A stretch of DNA of 64,000 nucleotides from Inia geoffrensis (GCA_036417435.1 CM070912.1:21564055-21628054); one strand, 5' to 3'. Shown: positions 1 to 38,400, counted from the first letter of the stretch. The notes: generated from the sequence alone by a model not told the origin. Numbers and translations: made by a program.

Positions 1-430
1 TCTCCTCTGTGTGTTTCAAGTCTGTCTGCTCTTCTGCTGTCTGCATTTTCCGCTCTCATAAGGACACTTGTCATTGGATTTAGGGCCCATTCAGATAATC
101 AAGGAGGATCTCATCTTGAGACCTCAATTAAATCTTCAAAGACCCTTTTTTCCAAATAAGGTCACATTCCCACCCACAGGTTTTGGGTGGACATAACTTT
201 TGGGGGGTACCGTTCAACCCACTACATGGAGATACCACACCCAAACAGACAGAGACACCCCCAGCTGTTTTGAGTCTCCCCAGCCCAGATGTCAGACACA
301 TGAATGAGACGCCAGGCCCAGCCACCAGCTGAATCCAACTTTGTGAACAACCCTAAGCAAGAGCCTTGGGAACCATGGGAGTAAATAAAATAATTGCTAC
401 CCCACTGAACCTGGAGCTGGCGGGTAACCA
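1..430 (+). repeat. Old LTR-type repeat remnant (MaLR-like, tentative)
   Basis: Contains phrases typical of mammalian MaLR/MLT LTRs: a 'ggacacttgtcattggattta' like opening, the 'aataaggtcacattc' segment, and a 'gggaaccatgggagtaaataaa' end. Family assignment is from memory of such repeats. Confidence 0.4.
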
Positions 431-449
431 GCAACAGATCACGGGCACA

Positions 450-1060
450 TAAGGCCTGATGCCTCCCCTCTGTCACACCCGCATCCAATCCGACAGCCAA
501 TTCTGTCACTGTTAACTTTCAAACTGTATCCAGAAACTGACCATTGGTCACCACCTGCATTGCCAACACCTGGTCCAGGCCACTGTACGCAGTAGCCTCT
601 TAACTGGTCCCTTTGTTTCCTCCCTGCTCTCCTCAACTCAGTCCCCAAGCAGCAGCCAGAGTGATTCTTAGGAAACCGAAGTCCGATCCCGTCCCTTCTT
701 AGACGCCCCTCAGCTCCCTTTCTTGCCCAGGGTAGAAGGCAGTCCTCACAGCGGCCACTCCACAACCTCTCTGAGCCCAGCGAGGTCACCTGTCTAAACA
801 GCTCACTCCCCACCCCCTAAAAGGCCTGGCCCTCCCCCTGGTTTACCTCCTCCTTAGTGCTCATCAGCAGCATCTGTCACCTAACAGGGCACACATTTCA
901 TTGCTGACCTTCCGCACTGTCTCCCTTGCCAGGGTGGAAGCCCCCTGAGGGCAGGGATTTCCCTCTGTTTTGTTCGCTCCTGTGTCCCCGGCACCATGCA
1001 CAGCGCCTGGCACCTGGGGCGGGGGGAGGGCAGGGGCTCCACAAACACTGACGAGTGAGG
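450..1060 (+). repeat. L2-like LINE fragment
   Basis: The 'ccagggtggaagccccctga' and 'cagcgcctggcacctggggc' segments match the 3' end of L2. No conserved coding potential. The rest of the interval to 1430 is intron with a degraded MIR-like tail. Confidence 0.45.
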
Positions 1061-1430
1061 GAATGAGAAGCCAGTCAGGGGAAGTTCTGAGGCCGCAAGT
1101 CGGCCTCCACAGCGCAACCCCTCCCAAGGAGGCCCCAGTGATAACTGCTCTTATGTACAGTGCACTGCCCAGCATGGTTCTCATGAGAAACGATCCCCGT
1201 GTTGCACGTGAGAAAACTGAGGCCGCAGGAGGAGAAGCAGTGACCCCAAAGTTAATCAACAGCAGCCCCAGAATCCACGCTCGGGGCTCGTCTAACTTAA
1301 CAGTATGCTATCCTATCTCCTGAGTTTAATCACGAGAAGTACGTCTCTTTCACCAAATTAACCTTAGAACAGACCTTTCCCACAAGACAGTCAGGAAGCC
1401 AGGCACCACGTCCAGGGGCCACAGTCATAC

Positions 1431-27362
<25,932 letters not shown>

Positions 27363-27836
27363 CTGTAGTTAATTCAAGCAGAGAAAAATTCAGGTTGTAT
27401 CTGTAAATATATTTAGGAACATTCAGAAGACAAAAGGGGAAAAAACAGACCCAGAATTCCTTGAGGTGTTTTTTTTTTTTTTTAATTTTAAATTCCATCC
27501 ACTTTGCTCCATCTAAACCCTATGCTAGTATAAGACACAATCATCTCTCTCCTCAGTCTACAATGGCCTGTTTATATTCTGACATCTACCTCTCATTCCC
27601 CTCAATCAAAGAGCAGCAGTTAAAAGCATGGATTCTGTTATATCTGACAAAGGACTTATATCTAGAATATGAAAACTCTAACAATTCAGTAAGTAGAAGA
27701 TAAACAAGCCAATAGGGAAAAAATATAAACTTAAACTCCATTTAAAAAAAAAACACATTTATGGCCAATAAGCACATAAAAGCTTATCAACATCATCAGT
27801 TACCAGGAACATGCAAACTGAACACTTATGAGGTAC

Positions 27837-28457
27837 TGTAACGGAGCCGTACCGTATGGAGCCTTCCCAAAACAGACCCACACTCCCTTCCGCCTGCCTC
27901 TTGTCTTTACAAAGACTTTAGCCTCCTAGGCCTTCCCCAAGTTCCAAAGAATAAATTTAACCAGGGAAGTGAGAAAACGCATAAAAAGGAAAACAGTCAA
28001 GCAAGACAAAATAATACTTTAGCCATTAAAAGTCAAGGACCTTTAGCTCCTCCTCCAGGACTGTGGATAATATTCTGAGCCACGTCCTTTGAGCTGTTTT
28101 GCAGATACTGAAACCCCCACCAGGTGGAAGAAGTAAACTTATGTTGCCCACAAGTACGTAGGCCACAGACCGGTTATAACCAGAAGGTTAATGATGTCGA
28201 CTCCCAATTACCACCAACCAATCGGAAGAATGTCCATGAGCTGATCACACGCCCCAAACCACGCCCCCTTCACCCTGTCTTGAAAAAACTTTCCCTGAAA
28301 GACTTTGGAGATTGGGGGGCCTTTTGAGCACTAGCTCCCTGGACTCCTTGCTTGGCGCCCTGCAATAAATGCTGCACTTTCCTTCACCAAAACCCAGGGT
28401 CAATAGATTGGCTTTACTGCGTGCGGGCAAGCGGACCCCAGTTTGATGTGGTAACAA
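27837..28457 (+). mobile_element. Solo LTR of an endogenous retrovirus (class I-like)
   Basis: About 620 bp starting TGTAAC and ending GGTAACA, with the polyadenylation signal in 'gcaataaatgctgcacttt' and a following 'ggctttactgcgtgcgggca' R/U5-like section. It interrupts L1 sequence. No gag, pol or env sequence adjoins it, so it is a recombined solo LTR. The short open frames in it are not viral genes. Confidence 0.7.
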
Positions 28458-29137
28458 ATTCACTACATACACACTAGAATGGCTAAAAGTTACAAAGGCT
28501 AACAACACCAAGTGCTGAGGATGATGGGGAGCAGCATGAACTCTTCTCATACATTGCTGATACGGCCACTCTGCAAAACCGTTTGGCCACGTCTTATAAA
28601 GTATATAATACTTTATGATCCAGGAATTCTGCCCCTAGGTATTTACCCAGGAGAAGTTAAAACATACGTCCGTACAAAGATTTGTAGAGTTCCATTCCAA
28701 AAATTGGAAACAACTCAAATGTTCAACAATAGATGAAAAGTTAAACCAATACGGTATATCCATTCAGTGGAATACCACTCATCAATAAATAAGGAATGAG
28801 TTGGACTTGTGCTTCCAGCTATGACAGAGTAATTGGCAGTAGATAAACTCTCTCGCCTTAAACAATTAGAAAACAAACAAAACATGAAACAAAGGTTTTC
28901 AGACATTGGACAACAGGTAGGACAAGACTGAGATCCCTGAGAGAAGGGAAACTGTGAGATAATAGAAAATATATATTGGTTTCTGCCCCCAGTTCCTGGA
29001 ACAGGGCCCCTAAGTCCCTTGTAATTTCCTAAATGATAAGAGCACTAGGAGGATCTCTTGTTCTAATATTTGGTTTTTGACCCATTGCTGACACAGGGCT
29101 CCTAAACCCTTGTAAATTCTTAAGTGATAAGAGTACT

Positions 29138-30215
29138 AGGAGCGGTACAGCCACTCTGGAGAACAGTATGCAGCTTCCTTAAAAAACTAAAAATAGAGCT
29201 ACTATATGATCCAGCAATCCCACTCCTGGGCATATATCCGGAGAAAACCATAATTTGAAAATATACACACACCCCAATGTTCCTAGCAGCACTCTTCGCA
29301 ATAGCCAGGACATGGACGCAACCTAAATGTCCATCAACAAAGAAAAGGATAGAGAAGGTGTGGTACATACATACAATGGAATATTACTCAGCCATAAAAA
29401 TGAATGAAATAATGCCATTTGGAGCAACATGGATGGACCTAGAGATTGTCATACTGAGTGAAGTAAGTCAGAGAGAGAAAGACAAATATCATATGATATC
29501 ACTTATATGTGGACTCTAAAAAAAAAAGGTTACAAATGAACTTATCTACAAAACAGAAATAGAGGGACTTCCCTGGTGGCACAGTGGTTAAGAATCTGCC
29601 AGCCAACGCAGGGGACACAGGTTCGAGCCCTGGTCCAGGAAGATCCCATATGCCACGGAGCAACTAAGCCCGTGAGCCACAACTACTGAGCCTGCCCTCT
29701 AGAGCCCATGAGTCACAACTACTGAGCCCACGTGCCACAACTACTGAAGCCCACACACCTAGAGCCCGTGCTCCACAGCAAGAGAAGTCACCGCAATGAG
29801 AAGCCCGCGCACCGCAACAAAGAGTAGCCACTGCTCACCACAACTAGAGAAAGCCCGCGCACAGCAACGAAGACCCAACGCAGCCAAAAATAAATAAAAT
29901 AAACAAATTCAAAAAAAGACAAAACAGAAATAGAGTTACAGATGTGGAACATAAACTTACGGTTACCAGGGGATAAGGTGAGGGAGGGATAAATTGGAAG
30001 ACTGGGACTGGCATGTACACACTACTCTACATAAAATAGATAACTAATAAGGGTCTACTGTATAGCACAGGGAATTCTACTCAATACTCTGTAATGGCCT
30101 ATATGGGAAAAGAATCTAAAAAAGAGTGGATATATGTATATGTATAACAGATTCACTTTGCTATACACCTGAAACTAACACATTATAAATCAACTATACC
30201 CCAATAAAAAAAAAT
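29138..30215 (+). mobile_element. L1 3' end with poly(A), split by a SINE
   Basis: 'gtacagccactctggagaac' through 'cacctgaaactaacacatta' to 'ccccaataaaaaaaa'. It is interrupted by the SINE at 29565-29918. The open frame over 29277-29519 is L1 3' UTR, not a gene. Confidence 0.85.
29565..29918 (+). mobile_element. CHR-family SINE, long form
   Basis: Forward copy 'gggacttccctggtggcaca' to 'gcagccaaaaataaataaaa'. A perfect 17-bp target-site duplication, acaaaacagaaatagag, lies at 29548-29564 and 29919-29935. Confidence 0.93.
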
Positions 30216-30244
30216 TTTTTTAAAGAGCACTAGCAGTATCTCTT

Positions 30245-30248
<4 letters not shown>

Positions 30249-30279
<31 letters not shown>

Positions 30280-30469
30280 AGTACGCGGGCCTCTCATTGT
30301 TGTGGCCTCTCCCATTGCGGAGCACAGGCTCCGGACGCGCAGCCTCAGCGGCCACGGCTCACAGGCCCAGCCGCTCCGCGGCATGTGGGATCCTCCCAGA
30401 CCGGGGCACGAACCCGTGTCCCCTGCATCGGCAGGCGGACTCTTAACCACTGCGCCACCAGGGAAGCCC
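30249..30469 (-). mobile_element. CHR-family SINE, short GC-rich form
   Basis: Reverse copy with a 29-bp poly(T), 'gtacgcgggcctctcattgt', and head 'gccaccagggaagccc'. The long T run indicates a fairly young insertion. Confidence 0.92.
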
Positions 30470-32374
30470 TCTGGGTGGGCTCTTGGATGGAGACTGGTCA
30501 CCAGAGAGACCAAGCCATGATTAGAAGCTTTTCAGCCCCACCCTCCCATCTTCCAGAGAGGGGAGAGGGCTGAGAATGGAGTTAATAACTAATTATGCCT
30601 ATGTGAGGAAGCCTCCAATAATAGGGGTTTCAGGGTGCTTCCAGGCTGACGAACACATTCACATCAGGGGAGTGACACACCCCAACTCCCTGGGGACAGA
30701 TGCTCCTGAGACCTGAGACCCTCCCAGACCTCATCTTATGTGTCTCCTCATCTGGCTATTCATCTGCATCTTTTATCATATCCTTTAATAAACTGGTAAA
30801 TGTAAGTAAATGTTTCCCTGTGTTCTGTGAGCTGCTCTAGCAAATTAATTGAACCTGAGGAGGTGGTCATGGAAACCTCTGACTTGTAGCCAAATCAGAC
30901 AGAATTTGTGGGTGACTTGGAGACCTGCTACTTGAGATTGGTGTCTGAAGTGGGATGGGAGAAGTCTTGAGGGACTGAGCCCTTAACCTGTGGGACCTGA
31001 GGCTACCTCCAGGTAGACAGTGTCAGAGTTAAGCTGAATTGTAGGACACCCAGCTGGTGTCACAGAATCACTTGGCGTAAGGAAAATCCTCCACACGTTT
31101 GGTGACCAGGAGGGTCAGAAGTGATGTGTTCTGTGTTGAGTGTCTTGAGTGAGTAGTAAAGGAGACACACAGGTAAAAGGCTTATAGGAAGAGAACAAAG
31201 AAGGAGGGGGAGAACTGGGGTTTTCCTTACTTAGGAGGGAAAGCTGAGGTTTTTCTGTAAGTGCCCCTGCTCGCTGTCTGCGGTCTCTAGACCACAGCAA
31301 CAGAAGGAGAATCCCAACAGAGCTGAGGAGACAGAGTAGGAGTTTAGGGAAATCAAGGCAACTAGAATCCACAGGGAAGACTACTTGAGAAAGGATTTGC
31401 CCAGAGAGAAAGTTCTAGAGATCTGAACAAGGGTCCCTTGAGTCTTTGGCTGAATATTGGTCTGTCTATGCCTATACATGTAAGAAACCACCTGAAGCTG
31501 AAGAAAGAACCACCAGTAATAAGCAGAGCAATCCCTGGAGTTCACACAGGGTGGAGAATAATTCCCAACTACCAGTGGAAAACCTCCAAATACATGGAGC
31601 ATCAAGGACAGTTCTCAGTGAAGTACTGCCTCAGTAATAGGCTGAATTAGCCCTAAAGTCTGCTCCGGACCTACCTTAACAAAGCTTAAAAGCAAGCCTT
31701 GGAAGAATCAAGTTGATTCTAAATAACTAGACTGCATCCTAGAACAAGACCCAACAATATTTAAAGGAGTGTCACAAAATCCAGAAATGTAAATCCAAAA
31801 TGTCCAGCGTCCAATTAAAAATTGAATATATGGCTGGTTACCATAGAAAAAAACCCAGTCCACAGAAAGAGATCCAGAAATGACACAGAAGGTCAAATTA
31901 GTAGGCCGGATGACTATTATAAATATATTCTGTAAGTTCAGGAAAGTAGAGAAAAGGATAAACATGTAAAGGAGAGACATGGAAGATTAAAAAAAAATAC
32001 TCAGGAAAAGGAACAAACTGGTTTATGCAGCAACATGGATGAACCTCAAAAACATTATGCCAAACAAAAGAAGCCAATCACAAAAGAGTACATATTGCAT
32101 GATTTCATTTATATGAAACTCCATGATAGGCAAAATAATCTACAGTGACAGAAAACAAATAAGTTGCCTGGGACTCTACTGGGTGCAGCGGGAGGAATTT
32201 ATTGCAAAAGTACACAAGGGAACTTTGGGGGCGACATTTCTATACCTTGATTTTGGTGGTTGTTACACAGGTACATACCTTTATTGAATCTCATCAAACT
32301 CTACACTTTAAATGGATGCATTTTATTGTAGTATAAATTATATCTCACAGAAGCTGATTTCAAAAGAGAAAGGA

Positions 32375-32590
32375 AAAGCATGGACTGTGAAGCAGGACTG
32401 CCTGGATTGAATCTCATCTCTGCTACTTAGTAGCTGTGTGATGTTGGACAAGTTACCAAATCTCTCTGTGCTTCCATTTCCTCATCTGTAAGATGCGGTT
32501 AATAAATGGTACCTATCTCATAGTGTCATATGAGGATAAAATGAGTTAATGAAGTAAATCATTTAGAACAATGCTTGGCATGAAGAAAGC
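32375..32590 (+). repeat. MIR-type SINE remnant
   Basis: 'tagctgtgtgatgttggaca' followed by 'ttccatttcctcatctgtaa' and the 3' end 'acaatgcttggcatgaagaa'. Confidence 0.65.
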
Positions 32591-32599
32591 TCTACATAT

Positions 32600-33880
32600 G
32601 GGTTTATTAAATAAACAAATAAGCCAGACAGATGTTTTCAAAATTCAACTCATGGGAAAGTCTGGAGAAAGAATATTCCAGGAAAAGGGAATCAGAAGTG
32701 CAAAGGCCTTGACATTAGGAATGCAATTTACATATGCAATAAATCACATGAGGATGAGAGCAGTAGATGAGGTTAGGTCATCATTAACAACTTGACTTTT
32801 ACTTGGAGGGAGATGGGAGCCACTAAAGTGATATTAGCACAAGAGTAAGAGCTGTGCTCTGACTTTTAAAAAACTGGCTCCATAACACCAACTGCTGTGT
32901 TGAGAATAACCTGAAGGGGGGCAACGGCTAAAGCAGAGAGAGCAGTAAGAGATGATAATGAAGACTTAGTCACCGATGGCAGTAAGGGTGGTGAGATGTG
33001 GTTGGGGGCATTTTGAAGGTGCAGCCGATAGACCGAATGTGAGGAATAAAAGAAAGAGAAGTCACAGACACCTCCAAGGATTTGGGCCTGAGCATCTAGA
33101 GAGGTGGGAAATGGGAAAAACCGTAGGAGTTGCAGGTCTGGGGGAGAGGCCCTGGAGCTCAGATGTGGACAAGCTAAGCTTGAGAAGGCTATTAATTGTC
33201 CGAGTGGAGAAAGCAAGTAGGCAGTTTGGTGTTTGAGCCTGCAGTTAGGGGAGAGCTCCAGACTGGAACTATCTATGCAGAGCAGTCAACATATACTTGA
33301 ACCCAGGACACTGGATGAGATCACCAAGAAAATGAGCGTAGGGAGACGTGGGTAAGTTTTAAGGACTGACACCCAAGCATTCCTTTGTTAAAACGTTAGG
33401 TAGACCAGGTGCAACCAGCAAACTCAAAACTGTAGGAAACTCCCCAGAATAAACAACCTAGTTTCTTCAGCAAATATACTGCAAAGAGACAGACAGAAAT
33501 AGACACAGACACACACACACGGAGGAACTTAAAAAACTTAAGAGATATAACAATTACTTGTAGCATACAGACTCTATTTGGATCTTGATTCAAGCAAACC
33601 GAAAAAAACAAAGACTGTGGGACAACTGGGGAAATTTGCACCTCGACTGGTTATCTGAAGATTTTAAAGAAATACTGTTGATAACAGAAATGTGGCTCTA
33701 TTTTTAAAGGAGTACTTATCTTTTAAAGGAGGGATGTTGGTTCACAAACTGGCCCCCATACAGGGAGGGTAAGGGGAGACTGAGGCAGATTGGTAGGGGA
33801 CAGGTGTAATAAGCAAGGAAACCTACTTACAATGCCTGTCTTTGTTGTTGTTGCCGTTACATATTTTAATGAGGGATTTT
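32600..33880. other. Intergenic, no gene recognised
   Basis: Region upstream of the OTOA start codon. It resembles degraded old repeats at 32640-33240 but I cannot assign them. A (CA)n run lies at 33505-33520. Confidence 0.4.
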
Positions 33881-33884
33881 TTGT

Positions 33885-34065
33885 TTTGTTAATTTAATTT
33901 TTATTTTATATTGTAGAGTTGATTTCCAATGATGTGTTAGTTTCAGGTGTACAGCAAAGTGATTCAGTTATACATACACATACAGCCACTCTTTTTCAGA
34001 TTCTTTTCTCATAAAGATTATTACAGAATACTGAGTAGAGTTCCCTGTGCTATACAGTAAGCTTG
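33885..34065 (-). mobile_element. L1 3' end, antisense
   Basis: 'tgtagagttgatttccaatg', 'tcaggtgtacagcaaagtga' and 'agttccctgtgctatacagt' match the copy at 18083-18301. Confidence 0.8.
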
Positions 34066-34332
34066 TCTTGAGGGGCCACAAGATCTCCATCCCCGCCTCC
34101 CAGAATCTAGAAAGTTTATAGAGGCCTTAATGGAGCTCAGTCACGTATACTGTCCAGACGGTCTCAACAAGACACTGCTCTCTCAAGGCTGCGTCCTTGA
34201 AAACGCTCCCACTGTGGGAATAGTGGGCAGAATGTACGTTCCAAGGGCGGGGGACAGGTGAGGAGGCTCTGATTCCCAAGTCCAGCTCCAGGGTCAACAG
34301 GCAGTCACGTCCTCTCGATGACCTCCTACAAG

Positions 34333-34665
34333 GGGCTAGCAAACTACAACCCAAGGGCCAAATTCAAAGGCTACCTGGTTTTGTGTGGCTCGTGAGCTAA
34401 AAATGGTTTTTACATTTTTAAACAGTTTCGAAAAATCAAAAGAACGGTATTTCTTGACACGTGAAAATTTTATGTTTGAAATTTAAATGTTAGTGTCCAT
34501 ACAGTTTTATTGGACTACAGCCATTTCATTCATTTAAGTATCATCTATGGCTGCTTGCAGACTACAACGGCAGAGCTGGGAAGTTGCAACAGAGGTTGTG
34601 TGGCCCACAAAGCCGAAAATATTTACTTTCTGTTCCTTTACTGAATAAGTTTGCCAAGCCCACTT
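34333..34665 (+). repeat. hAT-like DNA transposon copy
   Basis: 'gctagcaaactacaacccaa' through 'catctatggctgcttgcaga' to 'agtttgccaagcccac'. Third copy of the family at 12911 and 21108. Confidence 0.5.
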
Positions 34666-34892
34666 TTAGAGCTACACCCTTATATATTTACAGAAGAAAT
34701 GTGATGTTTGAGATGGCTTCAAAATAATATAGGAGGGAGGAAAGAGGGATGGATGAAACAAGTTGACAACTGAAGCTGGGTGATGGGTACATGAGGCCCA
34801 TCATATTCTTGTGTCTACCTTTATATGGGTTTGAAATTTTCCACATAAATGATTTTTTAAAAGAAAAAGCAAAACAAAAAAGACTGTGTTTT

Positions 34893-35262
34893 GGGGGGCT
34901 TCCCTGGTGGCACAGTGGTTATGAATCCACCTGCCAATACCGGGGACACGGGTTCGAGCCCTGGTCCGGGAAGATCCCACATGCTGCGGAGCAACTAAGC
35001 CCATGCACAATTACTGAGCCTGTGCTCTAGAACCCGCGAGCCACAACTACTGAGCCCAAGTGCTGCAACTACTGAAGCCTGTGTGCCTACAGCCCGTGCT
35101 CCGCAACAAGAGAAGCCGCCGCAATGAGAAGCCCGCGCGCTGCAACGAAGAGTAGCCGCCGCTCGCCGCAACTAGAGAAAGCCCGCGCGCGGCAATGAAG
35201 ACCCAACACAGCCAAAAATAAATAAATAAATAAATTTTAAAAATTAAAAAAAAGAGAGAGAG
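34893..35262 (+). mobile_element. CHR-family SINE, long form
   Basis: Forward copy from 'ggggcttccctggtggcaca' to an A/AG-rich tail. Target-site duplication agactgtgtttt at 34881-34892 and 35263-35274. Confidence 0.92.
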
Positions 35263-35274
35263 AGACTGTGTTTT

Positions 35275-36549
35275 TTCATAAAAGAAAGTGTAGAGATAAG
35301 GAGGAACTGGGAAAGGGGGCTGAGAGGAGTGGCCAGAGGACTGGTAGGAAAACAGGTGAGGATGGTGCCTGACTCCCAGGCTCACTTCAGTCAAAGGATG
35401 CCACCCTCTTGGGAACTTGCACCATAATGCACACCCATGGTTTCTTGAGATTATAGGCGCCCCAGCACCCTCTAATGCAGATTCCCCTGCTATTGCCAGG
35501 CTTGTTATGCAAATAGATTCTTTATCCCCCAAGGGGACTTCTCAACCAACTTTGGAAACAGGTATGCTCATTTGACTGCCCAGGGCAAAAATAAACTGAA
35601 GCTTTTGAAACCTCCAGACACCAAAAGCAGCGCATTCTAACAGGTTTTGAGCGAACCTGATCCCAAAGCACTTTGTAGACACATTCTGCTCCATCAATCC
35701 CACCCCGCAGGCTGGTATGTTCAACTCTCATAATAACTCTTACTGGTTTGGGGGCTTTGGGGAACCTTTGGCCCTTTTTTCTCCCTTCCCTTTGGTCAGC
35801 TGCCCTGGGGCATTGGCCTCATTCACAATTCTCCAGTTTCCCAGACAATGAGGCTTCTTGTGCTTATTGCTACAGTCTCCCTATTAACTATACAAGGGGT
35901 TTACAATTACTGAAACAGATGCCCCACTTTCTGCTGCACATAAAGTCTTCGTTCCAACGAAACCCCAGCCCATCGCCAGGATGGGATTTGGTTTTAATTA
36001 AAAGCCCTTCGGGTCACTCTCTTTCAGGAGCTCGGCCAAGAGGATTAAAAGGACTGAGCTGGGCAATGGCGATTTGGGGGTCGATAGTTTTCTCCACGCA
36101 CCCCGCCCCTCTTCCCACCTAAAGGCCCTCTCCCAGCAGATGGGTGAAAATCAGGCAACTAAGGACTGCTTTGAAGGAACTCAAAATGAAACCAGCAACA
36201 ATAAGCACAAACCTGAAATGAATATGGTTTCCTAAAAAACTTCTCGCTTTTGGATGAGCAGGGAGGATTCAGCTTTAAAACCCAGAAAGGTGCAGGCAAA
36301 ACAGGATGAGCTGGTCACCCAAGGGATGAGAGACATTTAATCTTCCATGAAACTTGCAAAGATGCTAGGAGGCTCCCCCAGTGCTGGGGCATCCCATCCC
36401 AGACACAAACCAACAATTCACAAGTACATGAAGTTTTACTGTCTGCAAAGCAGCTCCATTTAAGGTCTGTATCATTGACACATACATACAGACCTACAGA
36501 CACTATCTTGGAGATTTTCTCCCAAACACAAAAACAAAAAAAAACACAA
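35275..36549. other. Intergenic, no recognised feature
   Basis: No exon or named repeat seen. The open frame over 35748-36122 has no recognised similarity and lacks gene context. Confidence 0.45.
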
Positions 36550-36785
36550 GGGCTTCCCTGGTGGCGCCATGGTTGAGAGTCCGCCTGCCGATGGAGGGGA
36601 CGTGGGTTCGTGCCCCGGTCCAGGAAGATCCCACATGCCGCGGAGCGGCTGGGCCCGTAAGCCATGGCCGCTGAGCCTGCGCATCCGGAGCCTGTGCTCG
36701 GCAACGGGAGAGGCCACAACAGTGAGAGGCCCGCGTACCGCAAAAATAATAATAATAATAATAAAACAAAACAAAACAAAAAAAC
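36550..36785 (+). mobile_element. CHR-family SINE, short GC-rich form
   Basis: Forward copy 'gggcttccctggtggcgcca' to 'gaggcccgcgtaccgc', tail of (AAT)n and (AAAAC)n. Flanks aaaacacaag and aaaacccacaag fit a slightly diverged duplication. Confidence 0.92.
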
Positions 36786-36949
36786 CCACAAGACTATTTT
36801 CATTACTATGAATGCAAAGTGGGCTAACTTGTCTGGTTTGTAGAATACCAGGCTATTTGAACTGGATTTGGATTTTATTTCAAACCATGGCGTTAACTGC
36901 CCGACTCACAAGGGTTGTAGAACTCAAGGGAATAGGAGCTCTCTGGACT

Positions 36950-37075
36950 AGAGGCATCAGGCCTAAGTGCTGGTCCCAGCTCTGTCCCTGATAGCGAGAC
37001 TCTGGACAGTCAGTCATTCCCCTTCCTCTCTTTTAGTCTCAGGAGAGCAAAATGGAAGGCCTGGGATTCTGTGAT
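36950..37075 (+). repeat. MIR-type SINE remnant
   Basis: 'gtgctggtcccagctctgtc' followed by a degraded tail. A reverse-strand copy ('caggaaacgggttctaaaag', 'cacacagctagtaggtggca') follows at 37240-37445 and another forward piece at 37560-37670. Confidence 0.5.
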
Positions 37076-37974
37076 AAAAGAAGAGACAGGAGGATGCTGG
37101 TCTCACTGGGCATCTTCCATCTGCCGGACCCATTCATTTACTCAATCCACCAGCCCTGATGGTTTACTTTACTTGGTCTCATAGATGAGTTCAGTGGACA
37201 CGCAGAGGTCAGAGCAAGCAAATGGCAGGACTCCCTAGTGATCATAATTGTAGCAACCGTTGAATGAGAGAGAACAAAGCACGTGCCCCTCTATACACAT
37301 TGTCTCTCTTAGTCTTTGCAGAATCTTTGAGGCAAATATTACTGTTATTTCTATTTCATAGACCAGGAAACGGGTTCTAAAAGGTCCAGTGACCTGCCCG
37401 AGGTCACACAGCTAGTAGGTGGCAGGGCCAGGTTCCAAACCCAGAGCTAAATGATTCCAAGCACATACTAGCTCTGCTTTCCAGCCTCTGCTCAGTAACC
37501 CTGAACCTAAAACTCCAGGTGGCAGGTGCCACCTCAGGGATAGAAGCCCCTGTTTTCATTTAAACCACCCATTACTAGCTGTGTGCTCTTCAACAAATTC
37601 CTTGACCTCTCTGAGCCTGCATTTCCTCCTCTGTCCCATGGGGATGCCAATTGTACCTCCCTCCGAAAGACTGTATAAACATTTTTAAAGTTCATCAATT
37701 TATGCAATGCAGAGTCAGTACTATGCTCTTCCTGAATACTCTCATTTCTTGCTCGCAACAGCCATGAGATAAAATATGTAAACTATGCAAAGAACTTTCC
37801 TTATATGTAAAATATGTTAAAAAACCTGAGCCCAGCGTGGGACATATAAACACTCCATGAATAGTAGCTATTATTATTACTGATGCTATTGTTGTTGCTC
37901 CAGGTATTATCATTTTCTTCTTCTTCTTACTATTATTAAGTGGCTTCGGATCCCTTTCTTGGAAATTTCCTCCC

Positions 37975-38400
37975 CACCCCCTCCCATGACGCCGTCGCCC
38001 CCGCGAGCCCTTAAAGCCGCTGAATCCGCCATTTGCCCCCTCTTCTTTGTCTGTCACCCGCCGCCCCTCGCACACCTTGTGCCCCTTCCCTGCACCGGGC
38101 CCGCGGCGAGCTCCTGGCCCCCGCGCGACCCCAGCGCCTGAGCTGCGGCCGCCCGCGTCCCTGCGCCTGGCCCCGTGTGGTCCTCCCCGGCCGCCCGCGC
38201 CTCACCTGCGGTGCCCGGCTTGGCTGCTCTGAGTCCAGCGCGCGGGCGGGGGGGACCGCGCCCACCTCCCGCCGGCGGCGGCCCGAGTGGAAACCCGGGC
38301 ACCGAGCGCAGCGGGGGTCACAATCCCGAAGCGTGCAAGACGCAGGCGAAAACGCGCTCTCCCTCGCCCCTCTCCGAGACAGCAGCGAGGAAAGAGGCTG
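37975..38400. promoter_or_regulatory. CpG island, probable OTOA promoter
   Basis: A dense run of CG dinucleotides and GC-rich sequence, unlike the AT-rich flanks. It is the only CpG island in the window not made by a SINE. It lies between the METTL9 3' end and the OTOA start codon, upstream of OTOA in the correct orientation. Several open frames across it are by-products of the base composition. It could also drive a divergent plus-strand noncoding transcript. Confidence 0.6.
38206..38400 (-). other. Putative OTOA noncoding first exon
   Basis: On the minus strand a near-perfect donor (CACCGCAG|GTGAGG) lies at 38206/38205 inside the CpG island. OTOA coding exon 1 has an acceptor four bases before its ATG and therefore needs such an upstream exon. 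The transcription start is not visible, so the right boundary is only the island edge. Confidence 0.4.

Larger units (their letters stand above)
28800..32010 (+). repeat. Composite block inserted in the L1: unnamed element plus L1 5'-like sequence
   Basis: 28800-29137 and 30470-31110 look like parts of one old interspersed element ('gagcccttaacctgtgggac' near the end). It is split by an L1 3' end (29138-30215) and a SINE (30249-30469). 31400-32000 resembles an L1 5' region ('agaaatgacacagaaggtca'). I cannot name the first element. Confidence 0.45.
27636..32350 (+). mobile_element. L1 (ORF2 end to 3' UTR) split by nested insertions
   Basis: Three L1 pieces read in order: 27636-27836 ('ggacttatatctagaatatg'), 28458-28800 ('tccaggaattctgcccctag'), and 32010-32350 ('gcagcaacatggatgaacct'). 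Between them lie a solo LTR and a composite block (28800-32010). All frames are broken. Confidence 0.7.

Noticed and set aside
1..1430. Search for OTOA exon 15
   Set aside because: No match in any minus-strand frame; the interval holds old LTR, L2 and MIR-like sequence.
28124..28327. Short open frames within the solo LTR
   Set aside because: They have no retroviral protein features, and the element lacks internal genes.
29277..29519. 80-residue frame containing '[11 protein letters not shown]'
   Set aside because: This is the conserved L1 3' UTR sequence translated by chance; other copies appear at 28.7 and 41.1 kb.
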